This document shows, one piece after another, positions 16,077 through 27,075 of a stretch of DNA of 38,500 nt (the stretch's first letter is position 1; every line of letters begins with the position of its first letter). The notes under the pieces were generated by a model, which saw only the letters and a program-made list of their open reading frames with translations, had not been told where the DNA came from and searched no databases. This DNA comes from an uncultured Clostridia bacterium (GTDB lineage Bacteria; Bacillota; Clostridia; Oscillospirales; CAG-272): positions 1-38,500 of the forward strand of contig CALWTR010000003.1 in NCBI GenBank assembly GCA_944384525.1. The letters run 5' to 3'. A program made the translations under genes and the position numbers.

Positions 16077-16985
16077 TCAGTCCTCAAAAAGCGCCTGTGC
16101 GAATTCTGCTGGCACAAACGGCTTCATATCGTCTATTTTCTCGCCCACTCCGATAAACTTTACCGGGATACCAAGCTCTTTGTTGATAGAAAGGACTATA
16201 CCGCCCTTTGCAGTACCGTCGAGCTTGGTGAGTACGATACCCGTTATATCTGCCGCCTCACGGAATTCCTTTGCCTGTACGACTGCATTCTGCCCTGTCG
16301 TAGCATCAAGGACGAGCAGGGTCTCCCGTGCCGCGCCGGGGAGCTCTTTTGAGATGACCCTGTCTATTTTGGCAAGCTCGTTCATAAGGTTTTTCTTGTT
16401 GTGGAGCCGTCCGGCAGTGTCAATGATGAGAACATCCGCTCCGCGGCTTTTGACCGCGCTAGCCGCATCGAATACTACCGCGGCGGGGTCGGCGCCCGCG
16501 CCCTGACTTATCATCGGAACGCCTGCTCTGTCACACCAGATGGATAGCTGCTCTGCGGCAGCTGCACGGAACGTATCCGCCGCAGCTACAACGACCTTTT
16601 TCCCCTGCGATTTAAGTTCGTGCGCTATTTTGCCGACCGAAGTAGTCTTCCCTACCCCATTCACGCCGATGATCAGTATGACGGACGGTTTTGTGGAAAG
16701 ATCCATTCCCCGCCCATCGCCTAAGAGAGCGCGTATCTCCTCTTTCAGCTGCTCTCTGATCTGAGCGCAGTCCTTTATCTTGTTTTCCTTAACTTTAATT
16801 CTGAGATTATCCAATATCTCGGTAGTCGCGCCGACGCCGACATCTGCGGATATGAGAAGCTCCTCAAGCTCATCGAACAGATCCTCATCGATCTTGGTAA
16901 AGCTTTTAAGCAGACTGTCGATCTTGCCGAATATAGCGTTTTTGGTCTTTCCGAGACCTGCTTTCAGTTTATCAAAGAACCCCAT
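16077..16985 (-). CDS. ftsY: Signal recognition particle receptor FtsY
   Basis: 302 aa, GGAG before the ATG. N domain at about 1-95, then the SRP GTPase NG domain: G1 GVNGVGKTT (107-115), the insertion box AADTFRAAAAEQL, G3 DTAGR (189-193) and G4 TKLD (253-256), ending FVPAEFAQALFED. There is almost no acidic A domain, as usual in Firmicutes. It docks ribosome-SRP complexes at the membrane. Its start lies 14 nt inside the 3' end of smc, the conserved rnc-smc-ftsY order. Confidence 0.98.
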   Translation of the reverse strand: MGFFDKLKAGLGKTKNAIFGKIDSLLKSFTKIDEDLFDELEELLISADVGVGATTEILDNLRIKVKENKIKDCAQIREQLKEEIRALLGDGRGMDLSTKPSVILIIGVNGVGKTTSVGKIAHELKSQGKKVVVAAADTFRAAAAEQLSIWCDRAGVPMISQGAGADPAAVVFDAASAVKSRGADVLIIDTAGRLHNKKNLMNELAKIDRVISKELPGAARETLLVLDATTGQNAVVQAKEFREAADITGIVLTKLDGTAKGGIVLSINKELGIPVKFIGVGEKIDDMKPFVPAEFAQALFED

Positions 16986-19900
16986 CCAAAAGCTCCTTTT
17001 GTTTACTTTCTATCTCGCCGACATCAACGGCGATGACCTGAGATATACCTCTCTGCGGCATTGTGACGCCGTAGAGCCTGTCTCCGACCTCCATTGTACC
17101 TCTTCTGTGAGTTATGAGCACGAACTGCGTCTCGTGGCAAAAACGCTTTATATACTCTCCGAATCTGTATACATTCACCTCGTCAAGCGCCGCCTCTATC
17201 TCATCGAGTATACAAAACGGTGTCGGATTGACTTTCAGTATCGAGAAAAACAGCGCGATAGCGACGAAAGACTGCTCACCGCCGGATAGCAAAGATAAGC
17301 TTTTGATTATTTTGCCAGGAGGCGCCGCCTTTATTTCAATACCGCTTGTAAGAACATCGTCGGGATCGGTGAGAGAAAGCTCTCCCGTACCCCCTCCGAA
17401 CAGTTCCTTAAAGACTATGCCGAAATTCTCGTTGATTTTGTTGAAAGCATCAAGGAAACTAGTCCTCATCTCTTCCTCGAGCCTGTTGATTATCTGCAGC
17501 AACTCCGCATGAGAATCATTCAGATCGTTGACCTGACTGCTGAGGCTGTCATATCTTACCTTGACCTCAGCGTATTCGTCGATCGCATTTACATTGACGT
17601 TGCCGAGCGCGCGCATTTTGTTTCTGCAGGATACCTGTATCTCCGCGATTTCCGCGCGGTTCTCTTCAGTGACAGGGGGATATCCGAGAGCGACAGCGTC
17701 CTCATAAGTTATCTCGTAGTCCTCCCATAGCTTAGATCCGAGCTTGTCCTGATTTTCGCGGAGCTGAGCAAGCCTGTTTTCGTTTCTTATATTAGACTGA
17801 TAACATACATCCTTGCTGCTGTTTTTGTCCTTGAGTCGATTTCTTATCTCTGCCAGCGCGCGGTCATATTCATCCGCGCCGCTCTCCGCATCGGTCCTTC
17901 GCCTGTTAAGGGCTCTGAGCTCCTCCTCAAGCGCAGAGGCCTCTTCTCGATTTTCCCTCTGCATATCCTCGAGCCGTGAGCGCTTGTCCGAGAGCTCGGC
18001 GATCCTTGCCTCCTGAGAGGCTTTTTCCTCGTCGAGTTCAAGTATTCTTCCGGATATCGAATCCTTCATCTGTCTCGCCGCCTCGATATCCTTTCTAAGC
18101 TCCGATATCCGTATATAGAGTTCATTTCCCTTTTCTATCAGCGCATCGCGCTCATCCTCTGCCCGTCCGAGATCGACACTGCGCTTTGCCCTGTAATTTT
18201 TGATCGCCTCGATCTTTTCCGTCTTGTCGAGAAACACGGCGTTGAGGGAAGCTATCTCATCCTCTGCCCGTTGTCTTGATCCGGAGAGAGATTCGAAATC
18301 CTCACGGAGCCGTTCAAGAACGCTCTTGTTCGCCTCAAGTTTGGCGTTTGCATTATCGAGAGCGGAAAGGTGTGAGCGTGACAGCGTGAAGAGAAGGTCC
18401 CTCTGCTGCTCGCACTCTCTGACCGTGGACTGCAGCTCGGCTATCCTGTCGGATATCCGCTTTTCGTTTTTCTCGTTTTCATCTATACGTCGCTTGAGCT
18501 CTTCCGCCTTCGCAAGTATATCTGATATTTCGCTGCCTCTGGAAAGGATTCCGCTGTCCCTTTTGGCTGAGCCTCCGGTGAATGCTCCTCCGGCATTTAT
18601 GACCTGCCCGTCCAGCGTAACGATCTTTACTCTGTATCCGGATGCCTTGGCTGCGGCTGCTGCATTTTCCATATTGTCGAAAATGACCGTCCTGAGCAAC
18701 AGCATCTCGATTATATTGCGGAACTCCTTGTCCGAGGAGACGAGCCTGTCAGCTCTGTCAACATATCCCTCCCGGCGTGCCATCGCGCGTATCTCATCCG
18801 TCTCTGTCGCGGGACGTATCGCGCTTACCGGGTAGAACGTAGCTCTGCCCGCGCGAGCCTCTTTCAGAGCGTAAATAGCCGCCTTTGCGCTTCTCTCATC
18901 GTCGACAACAATATTCTGAAGGCTGGTGCCGAGAGCGGTCTCTATCGCAGTTATGTATTTTTTATCTACGTTTATAAGAGTTGAAAGCGGACCATATATC
19001 TTTCCGCAGTTATTGATCCTGCCTTCGCCGTATAGACGCATAACGAACTTTACGCTCTCACCGTAACCCTCGAAATGCTCGTTCATCCTCTTAAGAGTGT
19101 CCGCGCGCTGGATAAGTGCGCCGTAATCCGGCTTTAGCGAAGATAGCAGGCTGTGGATCTTTTCCCTTTTTTCATTCTCTCCGGCAAGTTCGTCAGAGCA
19201 ACGCTTGAGCTCCTCTTCCTTTTCCGCGATCTTGTCCTTGAAGCCCTGGGCGCTACTGTTGCATCTCTCAGCCTCTGCCTCCAGATCTTTGAGGAGCGCC
19301 GTATATTTTTCTATCTCCTGTTTCGTATCCTCGCTTTTTGAACTGTCGCTCTCACTCGAATTTTTAAGGACGTTGAGCCTTATTTCAATGTTTTTTGCGC
19401 GGTTTTCCTCTGCGCTCAATTCATCGAGCTGCTCGCGGAGATCAGTCTCTATTTCATTGATGTCGTCGGAGAGCTTTTTCTGCTCTCCAATGACTTCGTC
19501 CCTCTCGTCAGTGATCGAGGACACATGTTTTTCCAGCTCTGCGATCCTGTCGTCATAGCTGCCGCTGTTTCCGGACAGATTGCTCTTGCTGATCTCTATC
19601 TCCCCGATCCTCTTTCTGCACTCCTCTATGGTTTCGAGAGAGTGTGAAAACTCATTTTTCGAAATATTATATGCGTTGTCAAGAGCATGGAGCCTCTCTG
19701 TCGAGTTTTTTATGTTCTCATAGAGCTGAGCGCTGAGCTGTCTGTTTTCGAGCGTCTTGTTATAAAGATTTTCGCTTTGCCTGTTGAGGTCGCGGATAGC
19801 CTCTTCGGCGGCTTCGAGCTCCATTGAGGAGAGCCTGTACGAATCCTCCGCCTTTTTTATATCATCTATGATCTTTTTCGTGTCATAAAGCCATAGAGAG

Positions 19901-20586
19901 ACGTCAGCCCGCTTTTTCTCCTCTCTGATATCCAGAAATTTTCTGGCTCTCTCCGCTTCTTTTTCAAGCGGTACAACTCTGCTCTCGAGCTCTGCGAGTA
20001 TATCCTTGACTCTGTTGAGGTTGTCCTCGGTAGCAGCAAGCTTTTTCTCGCTCTCCTCTTTTCTGTGCCGGTATTTCGATATTCCGGCAGCCTCCTCAAA
20101 GATGTTCCGTCTCTCCTCGCTCTTTTTGGAGATCATCTCGGCTACCTTACCCTGACCAATTATGGAATACCCCTCTCTCCCAACGCCGGTATTCATAAAA
20201 AGCTCGTATATATCCCTGAGCCTTTTAGGCTGTCTGTTTATAAGGTATTCGCTCTCTCCGGTACGGAAATAACGTCTTGTGACCGTGACCTCATCATAGT
20301 CACAGTCGAGCCTGTGTTCCGGATCAGTATTGTCAAAGGTAACTGATACCTCGGCAAAACTCATCTGTCTCCTGTCATCAGTCCCGCCGAAAATAACGTC
20401 CTCCATTTTAGTTCCGCGTATGTTACGGCTGGAAAGCTCTCCGAGTACCCATCTCATCGCATCGGATATATTTGATTTTCCGCTCCCGTTCGGACCGACT
20501 ATAACAGTCGTGCCGCGCTCGAAATTGAGCACTGTCCGATTGGGAAAAGACTTAAAACCGTGAAGTTCAAGTGATTTTAAATACAT
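16972..20586 (-). CDS. smc: Chromosome partition protein SMC
   Basis: 1204 aa, full length; AAGGAAGGA before the ATG. Walker A GPNGSGKSN at 31-39, first coiled coil about 165-500, hinge about 515-665 (GRINNCGKIYGPLSTLI and NAGGAFTGGSAKRDSGILSR), second coiled coil to about 1000, ABC signature LSGGEQS at 1100-1106, and Walker B FCILDEIEAALD with D1128/E1129. It forms the condensin core with ScpA and ScpB, both encoded on the other strand at 35-37 kb. The reverse coil is rich in Glu/Arg, and antisense Ser/Leu-rich frames there are shadows. Confidence 0.99.
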   Translation of the reverse strand: MYLKSLELHGFKSFPNRTVLNFERGTTVIVGPNGSGKSNISDAMRWVLGELSSRNIRGTKMEDVIFGGTDDRRQMSFAEVSVTFDNTDPEHRLDCDYDEVTVTRRYFRTGESEYLINRQPKRLRDIYELFMNTGVGREGYSIIGQGKVAEMISKKSEERRNIFEEAAGISKYRHRKEESEKKLAATEDNLNRVKDILAELESRVVPLEKEAERARKFLDIREEKKRADVSLWLYDTKKIIDDIKKAEDSYRLSSMELEAAEEAIRDLNRQSENLYNKTLENRQLSAQLYENIKNSTERLHALDNAYNISKNEFSHSLETIEECRKRIGEIEISKSNLSGNSGSYDDRIAELEKHVSSITDERDEVIGEQKKLSDDINEIETDLREQLDELSAEENRAKNIEIRLNVLKNSSESDSSKSEDTKQEIEKYTALLKDLEAEAERCNSSAQGFKDKIAEKEEELKRCSDELAGENEKREKIHSLLSSLKPDYGALIQRADTLKRMNEHFEGYGESVKFVMRLYGEGRINNCGKIYGPLSTLINVDKKYITAIETALGTSLQNIVVDDERSAKAAIYALKEARAGRATFYPVSAIRPATETDEIRAMARREGYVDRADRLVSSDKEFRNIIEMLLLRTVIFDNMENAAAAAKASGYRVKIVTLDGQVINAGGAFTGGSAKRDSGILSRGSEISDILAKAEELKRRIDENEKNEKRISDRIAELQSTVRECEQQRDLLFTLSRSHLSALDNANAKLEANKSVLERLREDFESLSGSRQRAEDEIASLNAVFLDKTEKIEAIKNYRAKRSVDLGRAEDERDALIEKGNELYIRISELRKDIEAARQMKDSISGRILELDEEKASQEARIAELSDKRSRLEDMQRENREEASALEEELRALNRRRTDAESGADEYDRALAEIRNRLKDKNSSKDVCYQSNIRNENRLAQLRENQDKLGSKLWEDYEITYEDAVALGYPPVTEENRAEIAEIQVSCRNKMRALGNVNVNAIDEYAEVKVRYDSLSSQVNDLNDSHAELLQIINRLEEEMRTSFLDAFNKINENFGIVFKELFGGGTGELSLTDPDDVLTSGIEIKAAPPGKIIKSLSLLSGGEQSFVAIALFFSILKVNPTPFCILDEIEAALDEVNVYRFGEYIKRFCHETQFVLITHRRGTMEVGDRLYGVTMPQRGISQVIAVDVGEIESKQKELLDGVL

Positions 20587-20601
20587 AGGTTCCTTCCTTT
20601 G

Positions 20602-21630
20602 TCAGATCCGCCTTATTTCAACCGCAGCGGAATATCCTGAGAGAGCACCGCTCTCGGTAAAAATCATTTTGCTTATGCGGAATTCATCGCAAAGTCTCTT
20701 TCTGTTGATCCCGCCGTGTCCCGCCGCTTTTGATACTGCTCCGCGAGGCACAGAAACAGACACGACCGAATTTTCCGACGGAGAGAGCTCTCTGAGCTTG
20801 TCCCTGAGCAGTCTGAAAAACAGCTCCCCCTCGACAAGTTCACCTATGGCCGGATGGTTCGGACCTGCAAAATAAGTATCATCGGAGCGAAGATTTTCCG
20901 ATGAACAAAGGCCGATCCTTATTACCTCGACCCCTCTGGATGTCAGTATCCCAAGCGCATTTGCGCTCCTTTCTACCGCATCGCTGAGCGAAAGCGGGAT
21001 ATACTCGCCGCTCTCCGCCATATACATGAGTTCCGTATCGCGGAAGACCACTGTCGGATAGATCCTTGCGGCGGAAGCTCCGGCGTCCGCTATAAAGCGC
21101 GCCGTATCCATCTCATCGTCCGCACAGGCAGACGGAAGACCTATCATCATCTGCCCCACAAGCGACAGCCCCGCGCCGTTCACGCTGGCGCAGGCACGCT
21201 CTATGTCTCTGAAAGTATGACAGCGCTTTGACGCTGAGAGTACTCGGTCGGATACGCTCTGTATCCCAAGTTCCACGGTCCTTACGCCATAGCGGACAAG
21301 CGCCTCGAGTATCTTGTCATCAATGTAATCCGGACGAGTAGACACTCTTATGGATACGACTCGTCCATCCCTTATGTATCTATTTGCTCTCTCCAGCAGA
21401 TCACACATATATTCATATCCGATCCCGGTGAAAGAGCCGCCGAAGAAAGCTATTTCCGCATCCCTGTCCCCGAGTGTCGCAAGCGCGTCCTCTATAATGC
21501 CGTCGAGCTTTTCCGGCTGAAATCTCTCAACTCCAGATATCGTCCTCTGATTGCAGAAAACGCATTGATTAGGACAGCCGAGATGGGGTATAAATACCGG
21601 TATATTAGCGTGCTTATATCTGTTGATCAT
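20602..21630 (-). CDS. Radical SAM protein, Elp3-like without acetyltransferase domain
   Basis: 342 aa from the ATG at 21630 (GGAGG about 5 nt before it; a TTG 21 nt upstream lacks a site). The radical SAM cluster is HLGCPNQCVFCNQ (C-x3-C-x2-C). It is followed by AFFGGSFTGI, the substrate-side STRPDYID, ELGIQSVSDRVL and VGQMMIGLPS. These are the features of the Elp3/HemN-like group commonly encoded between rnc and smc in clostridia. Full Elp3 adds a GNAT domain for tRNA wobble-uridine modification, which is missing here, so the substrate is unknown. It starts 13 nt after rnc. Confidence 0.88.
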   Translation of the reverse strand: MINRYKHANIPVFIPHLGCPNQCVFCNQRTISGVERFQPEKLDGIIEDALATLGDRDAEIAFFGGSFTGIGYEYMCDLLERANRYIRDGRVVSIRVSTRPDYIDDKILEALVRYGVRTVELGIQSVSDRVLSASKRCHTFRDIERACASVNGAGLSLVGQMMIGLPSACADDEMDTARFIADAGASAARIYPTVVFRDTELMYMAESGEYIPLSLSDAVERSANALGILTSRGVEVIRIGLCSSENLRSDDTYFAGPNHPAIGELVEGELFFRLLRDKLRELSPSENSVVSVSVPRGAVSKAAGHGGINRKRLCDEFRISKMIFTESGALSGYSAAVEIRRI

Positions 21631-21643
21631 AAAGCCTCCAAGC

Positions 21644-22351
21644 TCAGACAACGCCGAAAAGCCTCAGCGCCTCTTTTGCGGCGGCGCTTTTTGCCTCTGA
21701 CTTTGACCGCCCGACTCCGGTGCCGATCACATTGCTGTTGAGCATTGCGGACACGGTGAATTTTTTGTCGTTATCAGGTCCCTCTTCTGCGGTCACGAAA
21801 GAGAGCTGTTCCGCTCCGTCCTTTTCCACCAGCTTTGTCAGTTCCGTAACATAGTCCGAGATGCCTATTTTGCAACAATCTCCTATCTCCTCGGACATCA
21901 GACGCGTCACCAGTGATGATACTGCTTGAAGTCCCTCCTCGCCGGAGTCAAGATATACCGCTCCGATCAGCGCCTCAAATGCGTCCGCAGCTATAGAAAC
22001 CTTTTGCCTGCCTCCCGGCTCCTCTCCGTTACCGAGCGCGAGATAATCGCTCAGCGATATCCGTGATGCGGCCTTTCCGAGAGATCTCTCGCAGACGATA
22101 CGGCTCCTGTATTCAGTGAGCCGCCCCTCGTCGCAGTCCGGATAGTTTTTATATAAAAGCTCCGAGATCACAGTCTGCAATACTGCGTCTCCGAGAAATT
22201 CGAGACGCTGATTGGAATCTGTACGGAACCCCTTGATTTTCAATTCGTTAGAATAAGAAGAGTGCGTTATGGCGACCGAGAGATATTTTATATCTCTGAA
22301 CTTATATCCGATAGTCTCCTGAAGTCCGGAGACATCCTTTCCGATAGCCAT
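21644..22351 (-). CDS. rnc: Ribonuclease III
   Basis: 235 aa from the ATG at 22351 (GAGGAGGG, short spacing); a GTG at 22396 is rejected. The signature NQRLEFLGDAVLQ carries the catalytic Glu/Asp, and the second acidic pair is in DAFEALIGAVYLDSG. A dsRNA-binding domain fills the last 70 residues (YVTELTKLVEKDG to GRSKSEAKSAAAKEAL). It processes rRNA precursors and other double-stranded RNA. It lies 41 nt downstream of plsX in the plsX-rnc-smc-ftsY arrangement, although acpP, usual between plsX and rnc, is absent. Confidence 0.98.
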   Translation of the reverse strand: MAIGKDVSGLQETIGYKFRDIKYLSVAITHSSYSNELKIKGFRTDSNQRLEFLGDAVLQTVISELLYKNYPDCDEGRLTEYRSRIVCERSLGKAASRISLSDYLALGNGEEPGGRQKVSIAADAFEALIGAVYLDSGEEGLQAVSSLVTRLMSEEIGDCCKIGISDYVTELTKLVEKDGAEQLSFVTAEEGPDNDKKFTVSAMLNSNVIGTGVGRSKSEAKSAAAKEALRLFGVV

Positions 22352-22392
22352 TGTCCCTCCTCTCCGCGACCGCGCGGATAAATTCTCCGCTG

Positions 22393-23418
22393 TCACTTAA
22401 GTATTTTTTTGAAAAATCCTTTTTTTGCGTCATTCTCGGCGCAGAACTGTTCGATATCGTCGTTTATCCCGCTCTTTACGAATGCGATCGCCTGTCTGAC
22501 CGCATTTTTAACAGCCTTGGCGTCCGAGCTGCCGTGAGCCTTAATAACAGGCTTGGATATCCCGAGGAGCGGCGCTCCTCCATGCTCCGACGCGTCAAAC
22601 TGATGCTTGAGAGTTTTAATCTTCTTTTTTATGCTGAGTGCAGCAAGGATAGTCACAGGATTCGAGGTGAGTATATCCTTGAGCAAAGCCATCATGAATT
22701 TGCCCATGCCCTCGGTATTTTTAAGCAGTACATTGCCGGTAAAACCGTCGCAAACGAGAACGTCGCAAGCGCCGAACGGGACCTCCTTGCCCTCTATATT
22801 ACCGACAAAATTCAGTTCCGAGTCCTTAAGTATCTGATATGTCTCGGTCTGAAGAGGGAGTCCTTTCGTATGTTCTGTTCCGTTGTTTAACTGCCCGACC
22901 CTGGGGCGATTTATCGAGTATATCTTTTCCATGTATTTTGAGCCCATGAAGGCGAACTGATAGAGATTTTCGGGAGTGACTTCAAGATTTGCCCCGGAGT
23001 CCATCAGCAAAACAGGAGTCGGAAACGGTAGTATCGTAGCTATACCGGCACGCGAAATTCCCTTGATCCGCCGAACAAGCAGAGTTGCGCCGGCGATCAG
23101 TGCCCCGGTATTTCCCGCGCTGACGAAGGCCTCCCCCTCGCCCTCCTGGAGCATCTTAAGGCCTATCCCCATCGATGAGTCCTTTTTCTCTCTCACTACG
23201 GCTAGCGCCTTATCCTCCATGACTATCGTGGAATAGGACGGGATTATATCGACTCCGGAAACTGATATTCTGTTGTCCTCGGCACATCTGAGTATTGTCT
23301 CCCTGTCGCCCACTATCGAGATGTTGCAGTCCGGATTTTCATCCGCAGCTAAAACGGCTCCCTTGATGAGCTCGAGCGGAGCGTTGTCTCCGCTCATCAC
23401 ATCTACGATTATTCTCAT
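22393..23418 (-). CDS. plsX: Phosphate acyltransferase PlsX
   Basis: 341 aa; the ATG overlaps the trmFO stop (ATGA). Family blocks: [77 protein letters not shown] and [25 protein letters not shown]. It makes acyl-phosphate from acyl-ACP for the PlsY step of phosphatidic acid synthesis. A segment usually close to VGLLNIGEE reads [10 protein letters not shown] here, a mild divergence. Neither fapR nor acpP flanks it, unlike in Bacillus. Confidence 0.97.
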   Translation of the reverse strand: MRIIVDVMSGDNAPLELIKGAVLAADENPDCNISIVGDRETILRCAEDNRISVSGVDIIPSYSTIVMEDKALAVVREKKDSSMGIGLKMLQEGEGEAFVSAGNTGALIAGATLLVRRIKGISRAGIATILPFPTPVLLMDSGANLEVTPENLYQFAFMGSKYMEKIYSINRPRVGQLNNGTEHTKGLPLQTETYQILKDSELNFVGNIEGKEVPFGACDVLVCDGFTGNVLLKNTEGMGKFMMALLKDILTSNPVTILAALSIKKKIKTLKHQFDASEHGGAPLLGISKPVIKAHGSSDAKAVKNAVRQAIAFVKSGINDDIEQFCAENDAKKGFFKKILK

Positions 23419-24779
23419 AATATATCCTCTGAGTCACAGCTGAGACGCGGAAGTATGAGGTCGCGGACGAGCTTGAGTGATCTCTCGGCGTACGCCTCGT
23501 TCCTCTTTGACTTTCCCCCTTTGACCTTCTGTCCCAGCGGTGCTATTATTCCGAAATTGGCGTTCATCGGCTGAAAACTGCCGCTCCCTCCTTCACTGAC
23601 ATACGCTGCGAGCGCTCCGATGACAGTCTCGGGCGGGAAGACACATAGGTCCTCGCCTTTTGCCGCGGCAGCGGCATTTACTCCGGCGACAAATCCGGAT
23701 GCCGCGGATTCAACATACCCCTCCACACCGGTCATCTGTCCCGCAAAGAACAGATCCGGACGGGACCGGAGCGAATATGTATTTGTAAGCAATGAGGGGG
23801 AGTTGAGATATGTATTGCGGTGCATTACTCCATACCTTAAGAACTCCGCTTCTCCGAGTCCAGGTATCATACGGAAGACCCGTCTCTGCTCCGGAAATGT
23901 AAGGTGTGTCTGAAATCCGACGATATTGTACATAGTCCCCTCTTTGTTTTCACGTCTGAGCTGGACTACGGCCCAGTATTCCCGCCCGGTCCTGGGATCC
24001 TCGAGACCGACTGGTTTCATCGGACCGAAGCGCAGAGTATCTCTGCCGCGGCGCGCCATTATTTCCACAGGCATACAGCCCTCAAATACTTCCGGGGACT
24101 GCTGAGATTCGCGGTCAAAGTCTTTGAGTTCAGCCTCCTCGGCGGATACGAGCGCGTCATAAAAAGCGTCGTACTCCTCTTTGGTCATAGGGCAATTTAG
24201 ATAATCGGACGGATCTCCTTTCCCGTATCTGGAGGCAAAATAGGCCCTTCCCATATCGACAGTAGATGCGTCTACTATCGGCGCCGCCGCGTCAAAGAAA
24301 TGAAGCTCTCCCCCTCCCGTCAACTCGCGGATCTTTTCCGCGATAGCGTCCGAGCTGAGCGGGCCCGTGGCGATGACCGTGACGGCGTCATCCGGTATAT
24401 CAGTCACCTCTCCGATATGCACCTCTATATCAGGAGAGCTCTTGATCTTTTCCGTTATATAAGTGCTGAAATCTTCTCTGTTCACAGCGAGCGCACTTCC
24501 TGCCGGGACCTGCGTCGCATATGCGGCCTCGATCACAAGAGATCCCATGAGCCGCATCTCCTCTTTGAGAAGACCGACCGCGTTGGTCAGCTGATTTGAG
24601 CGGAGCGAATTTGAGCATACGAGCTCCGCAAAAGAGCCTGTGTGATGTGCAGGAGTATATTTTCCCGGCCTCATCTCATACAGCTCGACCTCGGCCCCCG
24701 CTCTCGCCGCCTGCCAGGCGGCCTCCGATCCGGCTAGCCCTGCACCTATGACAATAACTCTGGGTCTGCGCGCCATCAT
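23415..24779 (-). CDS. trmFO: tRNA m5U54 methyltransferase TrmFO (folate/FAD-dependent)
   Basis: 454 aa. FAD-binding [14 protein letters not shown] near the N-terminus; conserved Cys in [10 protein letters not shown] and the catalytic Cys in [13 protein letters not shown]; then [12 protein letters not shown] and the C-terminal [22 protein letters not shown]. It methylates U54 of tRNA using methylene-tetrahydrofolate. It starts ATGATG with the first ATG overlapping the topA stop. The topA-trmFO pairing is classic for Firmicutes. Confidence 0.98.
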   Translation of the reverse strand: MMARRPRVIVIGAGLAGSEAAWQAARAGAEVELYEMRPGKYTPAHHTGSFAELVCSNSLRSNQLTNAVGLLKEEMRLMGSLVIEAAYATQVPAGSALAVNREDFSTYITEKIKSSPDIEVHIGEVTDIPDDAVTVIATGPLSSDAIAEKIRELTGGGELHFFDAAAPIVDASTVDMGRAYFASRYGKGDPSDYLNCPMTKEEYDAFYDALVSAEEAELKDFDRESQQSPEVFEGCMPVEIMARRGRDTLRFGPMKPVGLEDPRTGREYWAVVQLRRENKEGTMYNIVGFQTHLTFPEQRRVFRMIPGLGEAEFLRYGVMHRNTYLNSPSLLTNTYSLRSRPDLFFAGQMTGVEGYVESAASGFVAGVNAAAAAKGEDLCVFPPETVIGALAAYVSEGGSGSFQPMNANFGIIAPLGQKVKGGKSKRNEAYAERSLKLVRDLILPRLSCDSEDIL

Positions 24780-27040
24780 TCTATCACTTCGCGCTCTTCT
24801 TCGCGCTTATAAGAACATTTTTTGTTTTTGCATATGACGCTCTTGCGGCTCTTTCTGTAATAGAGCATCTCGCCGCAGAGCGGGCATTTTTCCGGAAGAG
24901 GCATATCCCAGGAAGAAAAATCACATTCCGGATATCTCTCACAGCTGTAAAAGAGTGTCTTGCCGCGGCCGTGTCTGGCAACGATCTTTGCTCCGCACTT
25001 GGGGCACGGCACGTCGAGCTCGGTCACTTTTTGTTTTGTGTATTTGCATTCAGGATAATTCGAGCAAGCGTAGAAATCGCCGTATCTGCCGTGGCGTATA
25101 AGCATGTCACTGCCGCATTGAGGGCACTTGAACCCGGCCTTTTCGGGCTCCTTTTCCTCGGACGCCGTGACCTTTCCGTCCTTGTCGATATCCTTCGTGT
25201 TCTTGCACTCAGGATAATTCGGGCAGGCGAGAAAGCGGCCGTATTTCCCGTTTTTATAAACCATTTTAGCGCCGCATTTTTCGCATATTACGTCGCTCTC
25301 TTCCGCTGGGACCTCTATATTCTGTTTCTCGACCGTATTCATCGCATTGTCGAGCGCAGCTGAAAAATCCTTGTAAAATTCAGACAGAACGCTCTCCGCT
25401 GTAGTCTCTCCGCGCTCTATGGAGTCGAGCTTGTTTTCCATTGAAGCCGTGAACTCATAGTCGACGATCTCCGGAAACGACTTTTTCATAAGACGCGTCG
25501 TAACCTCTCCGAGCGGTGTCGGGACCAGGGACTTTCCCTCTCGCTTGACATAGCCTCTTGCTATTATCGTCGTGATTATCGGGGTGTAAGTGCTGGGTCG
25601 GCCGATCCCGTTGTCCTCAAGAAATTTTATAAGCGTAGCCTCATTATATCGTGCGGGCGGCTCGGTGAAATGCCTTGAGCCCTCGATATTTTTTGCCGAG
25701 AGCATCTCCCCTTCTCTGAGCGAAGGTATATGCGAAAGACTTGCGGCCTCATCGTCTGCATCGTTATCGTCCGGATCATCGTAAAGCGCGGTATAGCCGC
25801 GGAATTTGACCGTGTAGCCTGCGGTCCTGAAGGTGTATCCGGAGTTTTCAAATACTATCGAAACTGTATCGTATACCGCGGATGCCATCTGGCTCGCAAC
25901 GAACCTCTCCCATATAAGCTTATACAGCCTATACTGGTCTGAGGAAAGAGTTTTGCGTATCATTTTGGGATGTATACGGACGTCCGACGGACGGATGGCC
26001 TCGTGAGCATCCTGAGCGTTTGCCTTGGACTTATAAACGCGCGGAGATGTGGGAGCGAACTCATCGCCGTATTCCTCGCGTATCAGTCCCAGCGCCGCCT
26101 CCTGAGCCACTGTCGAGATGCGGAGCGAGTCGGTACGCATGTAAGTTATAAGTCCCTGCACCCCTCCGTATTCCGCTCCGAGGTTTACTCCTTCATAAAG
26201 CTCCTGCGCGACCTTCATGATCCGCTGAGACTGGAACCCGAGTTTTTTGGACGCCTCCTGCTGAAGAGTGGAGGTCGTAAATGGAGGCGCGGGATTCTTC
26301 TGCTTTTCCGTGTGCTTCAGCATAGAAACGCGGAATGAACCCTGCTTAACGGCGTTCTCTATTTTTTTAGCCTCGTCCTCGGACGATATTTTTATCTTCC
26401 CGTTCTTATCCCCGTAAAATTTTGTCTCGAGCACGTCTCCGGAGGAGGTGACGAGCGTTGCCTCTATATTCCAGTATTCCTGCGGAACAAAAGCGCGGAT
26501 CTCCTCTTCTCTCTCGGTGATTATCCTTGTCGCGACCGATTGAACTCTGCCCGCTGAAAGCCCGCTCTTAACATTTTTCCAAAGAAAAGGACTGAGCTTG
26601 TATCCGACTATACGGTCGAGGATCCTCCTTGCCTGCTGAGAATTCACAAGATCCTCGTTCATTTCTCTGGGTGCCTTGATCGCCTCTTTGATGGCCCCCT
26701 TGGTGATCTCATTGAAAGTGACCCTGCACTTTTTTTCATGCGGTATCCCGAGTTGTGAGGCAAGATGCCATGATATCGCCTCCCCCTCGCGGTCCGGGTC
26801 GGTCGCGAGGAATATTTTGGAGGCGTTCTTTGCCTCCTTTTTGAGCTCCTTGATTATATCGCCCTTGCCTCTGATATTTATATAGTGAGGCTTGAAACCG
26901 TGCTCTATATCAACTCCGAGCGAGCTTTTCGGGAGATCTCTTATGTGACCCTTTGACGCTATGACCTTATATCCTGAACCGAGATATCCCTTAATGGTAT
27001 TCGCTTTAGCGGGTGATTCCACTATTACAAGATTAGACAT
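24776..27040 (-). CDS. topA: DNA topoisomerase I
   Basis: 754 aa from the ATG at 27040; [21 protein letters not shown] is the family start, and the open frame upstream to 27202 is untranslated dprA overlap. TOPRIM domain 1-120 with [10 protein letters not shown], catalytic Tyr at about 300 ([10 protein letters not shown]), then the gate domains. The last 170 residues hold four zinc ribbons (CEKCG..CPNYPEC, CPQCG..CSNYPEC, CPKCG..CERYPEC, CPLCG..CKNKKC). It relaxes negative supercoils. AAAGGGAG lies 23 nt from the ATG, but a 6-bp hairpin in between would bring it to about 9 nt. Confidence 0.98.
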   Translation of the reverse strand: MSNLVIVESPAKANTIKGYLGSGYKVIASKGHIRDLPKSSLGVDIEHGFKPHYINIRGKGDIIKELKKEAKNASKIFLATDPDREGEAISWHLASQLGIPHEKKCRVTFNEITKGAIKEAIKAPREMNEDLVNSQQARRILDRIVGYKLSPFLWKNVKSGLSAGRVQSVATRIITEREEEIRAFVPQEYWNIEATLVTSSGDVLETKFYGDKNGKIKISSEDEAKKIENAVKQGSFRVSMLKHTEKQKNPAPPFTTSTLQQEASKKLGFQSQRIMKVAQELYEGVNLGAEYGGVQGLITYMRTDSLRISTVAQEAALGLIREEYGDEFAPTSPRVYKSKANAQDAHEAIRPSDVRIHPKMIRKTLSSDQYRLYKLIWERFVASQMASAVYDTVSIVFENSGYTFRTAGYTVKFRGYTALYDDPDDNDADDEAASLSHIPSLREGEMLSAKNIEGSRHFTEPPARYNEATLIKFLEDNGIGRPSTYTPIITTIIARGYVKREGKSLVPTPLGEVTTRLMKKSFPEIVDYEFTASMENKLDSIERGETTAESVLSEFYKDFSAALDNAMNTVEKQNIEVPAEESDVICEKCGAKMVYKNGKYGRFLACPNYPECKNTKDIDKDGKVTASEEKEPEKAGFKCPQCGSDMLIRHGRYGDFYACSNYPECKYTKQKVTELDVPCPKCGAKIVARHGRGKTLFYSCERYPECDFSSWDMPLPEKCPLCGEMLYYRKSRKSVICKNKKCSYKREEEREVIE

Positions 27041-27075
27041 ATGACCTAAAGCGGCATAGCCGCTCCCTTTCTGTA

